Assembly: GCA_938038825.1 (NCBI GenBank)
Contig: CALHST010000110.1
Coordinates: 1-15,451 of the forward strand
DNA length: 15,451 nucleotides
Reading direction: 5' to 3'
From: an uncultured Paracoccaceae bacterium
GTDB taxonomy: Bacteria; Pseudomonadota; Alphaproteobacteria; Rhodobacterales; Rhodobacteraceae
In this document: positions 13,314 through 15,451 of the stretch, piece by piece
How the letters are laid out: every line of letters begins with the position of its first letter
How positions within the stretch are numbered: position 1 is the first letter of the stretch
The notes under the pieces: model-generated
What the model was told of the DNA's origin: nothing
What the model saw: only the letters and a program-made list of their open reading frames with translations
Databases searched by the model: none
Translations under genes and position numbers: made by a program

Positions 13314-15038
13314 TCATGCGTCCAACATTTCGACGATTTGGTCCTGCCCCGCATCGCGCGCGTAATCCAATATGCTCCGCCCCTCTGCATCCGCAACTTG
13401 CGGATCAGCGCCATGCTCAAGCAGCAGCCCAACGATGTCTGTCCTACCGTTCATCGCGGCGAACCAAAGCGGCGTTACCCAGTCTCGTTCATAGACCTCT
13501 TGAGGACCAGTACGCACGCTATGGAAGCGCGCATGCACAAGATCACCATCTTCCGACAGAGCCGCTTTGACCTGTTCAGTCTTTCCCATAGCCGAGGCTG
13601 CAAAGATATCCATAGGACAGTCCATCAAGATCTCGGCGGCCTCCTCCTGAAAATTGTGCATGGCATGAACAAACGAAGGGGTGTTGTAATCCGGGTCGCG
13701 TATCGTTGTATCCGCGCCCGCGTCAATGAGCGCCCGGATAACCTCAACGCGCCCTTTGAACCCTGCGACATGCAACGCGGTGCTTTTGCCACGCGGGCTG
13801 AGTTCGAACCCAAGTTGGATCATGGTCTGCACCGCCGCAACGTTCCCGTTCCCGGCAGCTTCACGCAGAAGCTCGTGATCTTTGTCAGGTTCTGCGCCCA
13901 TGTGGTTGGGGGCAAGGGCTTGTGCGGTTTCAAAATCACCGCGCATACACGCCGCCTGAAACTCCTGCAGACCATGCAGCGGATCCACCCGCCCGCCTTT
14001 AGCCGCGATCAGGTCTGCAATCTCGGGCATACCGCGCATCAAAGCCACTTGATATGGTGTGTATCCGACCGTGTAGGTTGGGTAGTAATTGTTGTCGGGC
14101 GTGTTGATATCCACCCCATGATCAATCAGCAAACGCGCCCGGTCTGCAAACCCCCAGCGCAGCGCGATAATCAACTGAAAATGCATCGTGCGATGCTCTG
14201 CCGGGTCCCGATCTGGTTCTGTCAGAAACCAATCCGAAGGGTCTTCGTCCTTCAAACCGTATTCCAACATCAGCTCCAAATGTGTGTTGTCTGGGCTGAA
14301 ACACCGATTATAGGCGCCCTGACTGTCGTTTGGATTGGCACCCGCCTCTAACAGCGCACGAGCAAAGGGAACCATATCCGGGTGCGGTGGTTGACGGACC
14401 AATCCACCTTCGCCATCACCAAACACACCGGTCAGAACTGCAAACCTATAGGTGCCATAAGACATAAAACAGGCATTGGGATCCGCGCCAGCCGCGATCA
14501 GACTCTGTCCAACAGGCAAGGTCGACACACCAGGAAGCCGCGCATACGCCGCGTACATCAAGGGCGTCCAATGGAATGGCCCGCCTTTTTCATCAATCAT
14601 GTCCGGTTCCGCCGACATCAAATCCCGGACGGCATCCACATCCCCTGCCGCCGCCGCGGTATGCAAGCTATGGCGCGCAATTTCGGGATAAGCGGTCAAC
14701 AACGCAGCGGCCTGTTCGAATTCGGCCGCACTTCTACCGTTGGGATCAGGGGCATAGTGAATGCAGGCAAGATCAAGAAACCGGTTTGCGCGCTGCTCTG
14801 TCGTTTCTTCGTCGCCAGCATCAGAGTCGATGTGCCGTTTGAGTTTGGTCCAACTGGAAAACCCATAATCCCGAGCAATCACAAGCTGCGCCTGCTGAAG
14901 CGAGATTTTCGACGGATCCCCAAAATAGGGACCAACGTGTTTCAATGCGTCTGGATCATGGGCCCGGACCGATTTCAACAACCGTTTGGCTTGTTTCTTG
15001 AGATGGTCAAGCGACCGGCGTGCGGGAAGGGGTGGCAT
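13314..15038 (-). CDS. Ankyrin-repeat protein
   Basis: A 574-residue soluble protein without signal peptide or membrane helix. Residues 1-72 form a small helical module seen at the head of many bacterial ankyrin proteins: LDHLKKQAKRLLKSVRAHDPDAL, then SLQQAQLVIARDYGFSSWTKLKRHI. Ankyrin repeats fill most of the rest. Clear ones lie near 123-155, 156-188, 222-240, 285-316, 325-355, 386-415, 418-448 and 520-552, with TPL-AA, GADPN, ALHVAGFKGRVEVIRALIDAGAD and TPLWFAAMNGRTDIVGLLLEHGADP. It is presumably a protein-protein interaction scaffold; partner and role are unknown. The start is firm: AAGGAGG lies six bases before the ATG at 15038. It converges on the sulfatase with a 10-bp gap and no visible terminator between them, so it is a separate unit and gives no hint about the TRAP cluster. 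Confidence 0.92.
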   Translation of the reverse strand: MPPLPARRSLDHLKKQAKRLLKSVRAHDPDALKHVGPYFGDPSKISLQQAQLVIARDYGFSSWTKLKRHIDSDAGDEETTEQRANRFLDLACIHYAPDPNGRSAAEFEQAAALLTAYPEIARHSLHTAAAAGDVDAVRDLMSAEPDMIDEKGGPFHWTPLMYAAYARLPGVSTLPVGQSLIAAGADPNACFMSYGTYRFAVLTGVFGDGEGGLVRQPPHPDMVPFARALLEAGANPNDSQGAYNRCFSPDNTHLELMLEYGLKDEDPSDWFLTEPDRDPAEHRTMHFQLIIALRWGFADRARLLIDHGVDINTPDNNYYPTYTVGYTPYQVALMRGMPEIADLIAAKGGRVDPLHGLQEFQAACMRGDFETAQALAPNHMGAEPDKDHELLREAAGNGNVAAVQTMIQLGFELSPRGKSTALHVAGFKGRVEVIRALIDAGADTTIRDPDYNTPSFVHAMHNFQEEAAEILMDCPMDIFAASAMGKTEQVKAALSEDGDLVHARFHSVRTGPQEVYERDWVTPLWFAAMNGRTDIVGLLLEHGADPQVADAEGRSILDYARDAGQDQIVEMLDA

Positions 15039-15044
15039 AGTGGC

Positions 15045-15051
15045 CTCCTTT
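15045..15051 (-). promoter_or_regulatory. Strong Shine-Dalgarno of the ankyrin gene
   Basis: On the minus strand AAGGAGG ends six bases before the ATG at 15038. It is the best ribosome site in the window and settles the start. Confidence 0.8.
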
Positions 15052-15269
15052 CTACTGTCCGGTATCCGCGCCCTCGGACCTGAAAGAAGGTCAGCGATGG
15101 AATGTCATGTCTGATTTCAGTTGGGCTTGGCCCTTCCCGCGGATCGGATGCGCCCTGACGCACCCAACACGGTTACTACAAATCACCCCGCAGTGCTAGT
15201 TGGTGCCATAACCGACCCACAAAACCGGTCGGCAAGCTGCACAACGCAAGCAAAACCGCTTCGCGTGTT

Positions 15270-15451
15270 TCAACCCGCGTGCATGGACATCGGCATGGGC
15301 TGGTCGTCCCTGCGATCTAGGGAATATTGCGCGATCTCAGTCAATTCGCTCATCTTAACGGGCTTGTGCAGAACCCAAGCGATGTTACGCACCATGTTAA
15401 ACAACTGGCCGTCCGTGAACATACTGCTGCCCGTCACATAAATGACCGGCA
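15270..15451 (-). CDS. Response-regulator receiver domain, C-terminal part (partial)
   Basis: An open frame enters from the right edge and ends at a TGA (15270-15272), giving 59 readable residues. The start lies outside the window. It opens with PVIYVTGS, the fourth strand of a receiver (REC) domain with its conserved Thr, and continues to VLHKPVKMSELTE, where Lys-Pro is the invariant fifth-strand Lys and its cis-proline. The phosphorylated Asp would be upstream and is not visible. Only about 16 residues follow the last receiver helix (ending near AQYSLDRRD), so there is no output domain at this end. It is either a stand-alone receiver or a receiver placed last in a larger protein, for instance a hybrid kinase. 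A plus-strand frame over the same bases has no family character. The gap 15039-15269 to the ankyrin gene holds only a weak CCGACC/GGTCGG hairpin (15212-15232). Confidence 0.75.
   Translation of the reverse strand, partial: PVIYVTGSSMFTDGQLFNMVRNIAWVLHKPVKMSELTEIAQYSLDRRDDQPMPMSMHAG

Noticed and set aside
13290..13325. CGCAT...ATGCG as a shared terminator of sulfatase and ankyrin genes
   Set aside because: Only a 5-bp stem overlapping both coding ends, with no proper T-tract.
13272..14351. Plus-strand open frame of 359 codons opposite the ankyrin gene
   Set aside because: It is antisense to a gene with a strong start and clear ankyrin repeats, and its translation has no domain character and no ribosome site.
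15212..15232. CCGACC/GGTCGG hairpin downstream of the receiver gene as its terminator
   Set aside because: A 6-bp stem without a T-run on the minus strand; kept only as a remark.
15121..15441. Plus-strand open frame of 106 codons near the right edge
   Set aside because: The minus strand here encodes receiver-domain motifs, while the plus frame shows none.

Overview
The window looks like chromosomal DNA of a marine alphaproteobacterium, most likely Rhodobacterales (Roseobacter group). The grounds are moderate GC, an initiator tRNA with an A29-U41 pair as I recall it from alphaproteobacteria, a TAXI-type TRAP transporter with a fused permease, and the general gene style. This is inference; no database search was possible. 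There is no CRISPR array, prophage or intact insertion sequence.

Layout. (1) 1-183: an initiator tRNA-Met gene with a possible promoter and a clear intrinsic terminator. (2) 361-1939: a membrane-embedded AraC-type regulator, then a 60-residue lipoprotein. (3) 1947-1990: a perfect 15-bp inverted repeat in the convergent gap before the next operon. (4) 2091-4404, minus strand: an operon of SAM-dependent methyltransferase, group I truncated haemoglobin and PAS-linked class III nucleotide cyclase. The residues point to cAMP production. It is read divergently from a cytosolic winged-helix/TolB-like/TPR regulator (4596-6161), and the shared 191-bp gap holds repeats that could be operators. (5) 6236-7405, minus strand: a YbfB/YjiJ-type MFS exporter. 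(6) 7630-13303, plus strand: a MarR regulator, a TAXI substrate-binding protein, a fused TRAP permease and a cytoplasmic sulfatase-superfamily hydrolase. The last three form a likely uptake-and-hydrolysis operon with a stem-loop between receptor and permease. (7) 13314-15038, minus strand: an ankyrin-repeat protein converging on the sulfatase. (8) 15270-15451, minus strand: the C-terminal end of a response-regulator receiver domain cut by the window edge.

How the genes may work together. The globin-cyclase pair is translationally close: the cyclase Shine-Dalgarno overlaps the globin stop codon. With the divergent regulator this suggests a small circuit linking gas or redox state (O2/NO bound by the globin) to cyclic nucleotide output. 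It is the best candidate in the window for an undescribed system. The MarR-TAXI-TRAP-hydrolase set reads as import of an anionic, probably sulfated or phosphonate-ester compound. It would be hydrolysed in the cytoplasm, because the hydrolase has no signal peptide.
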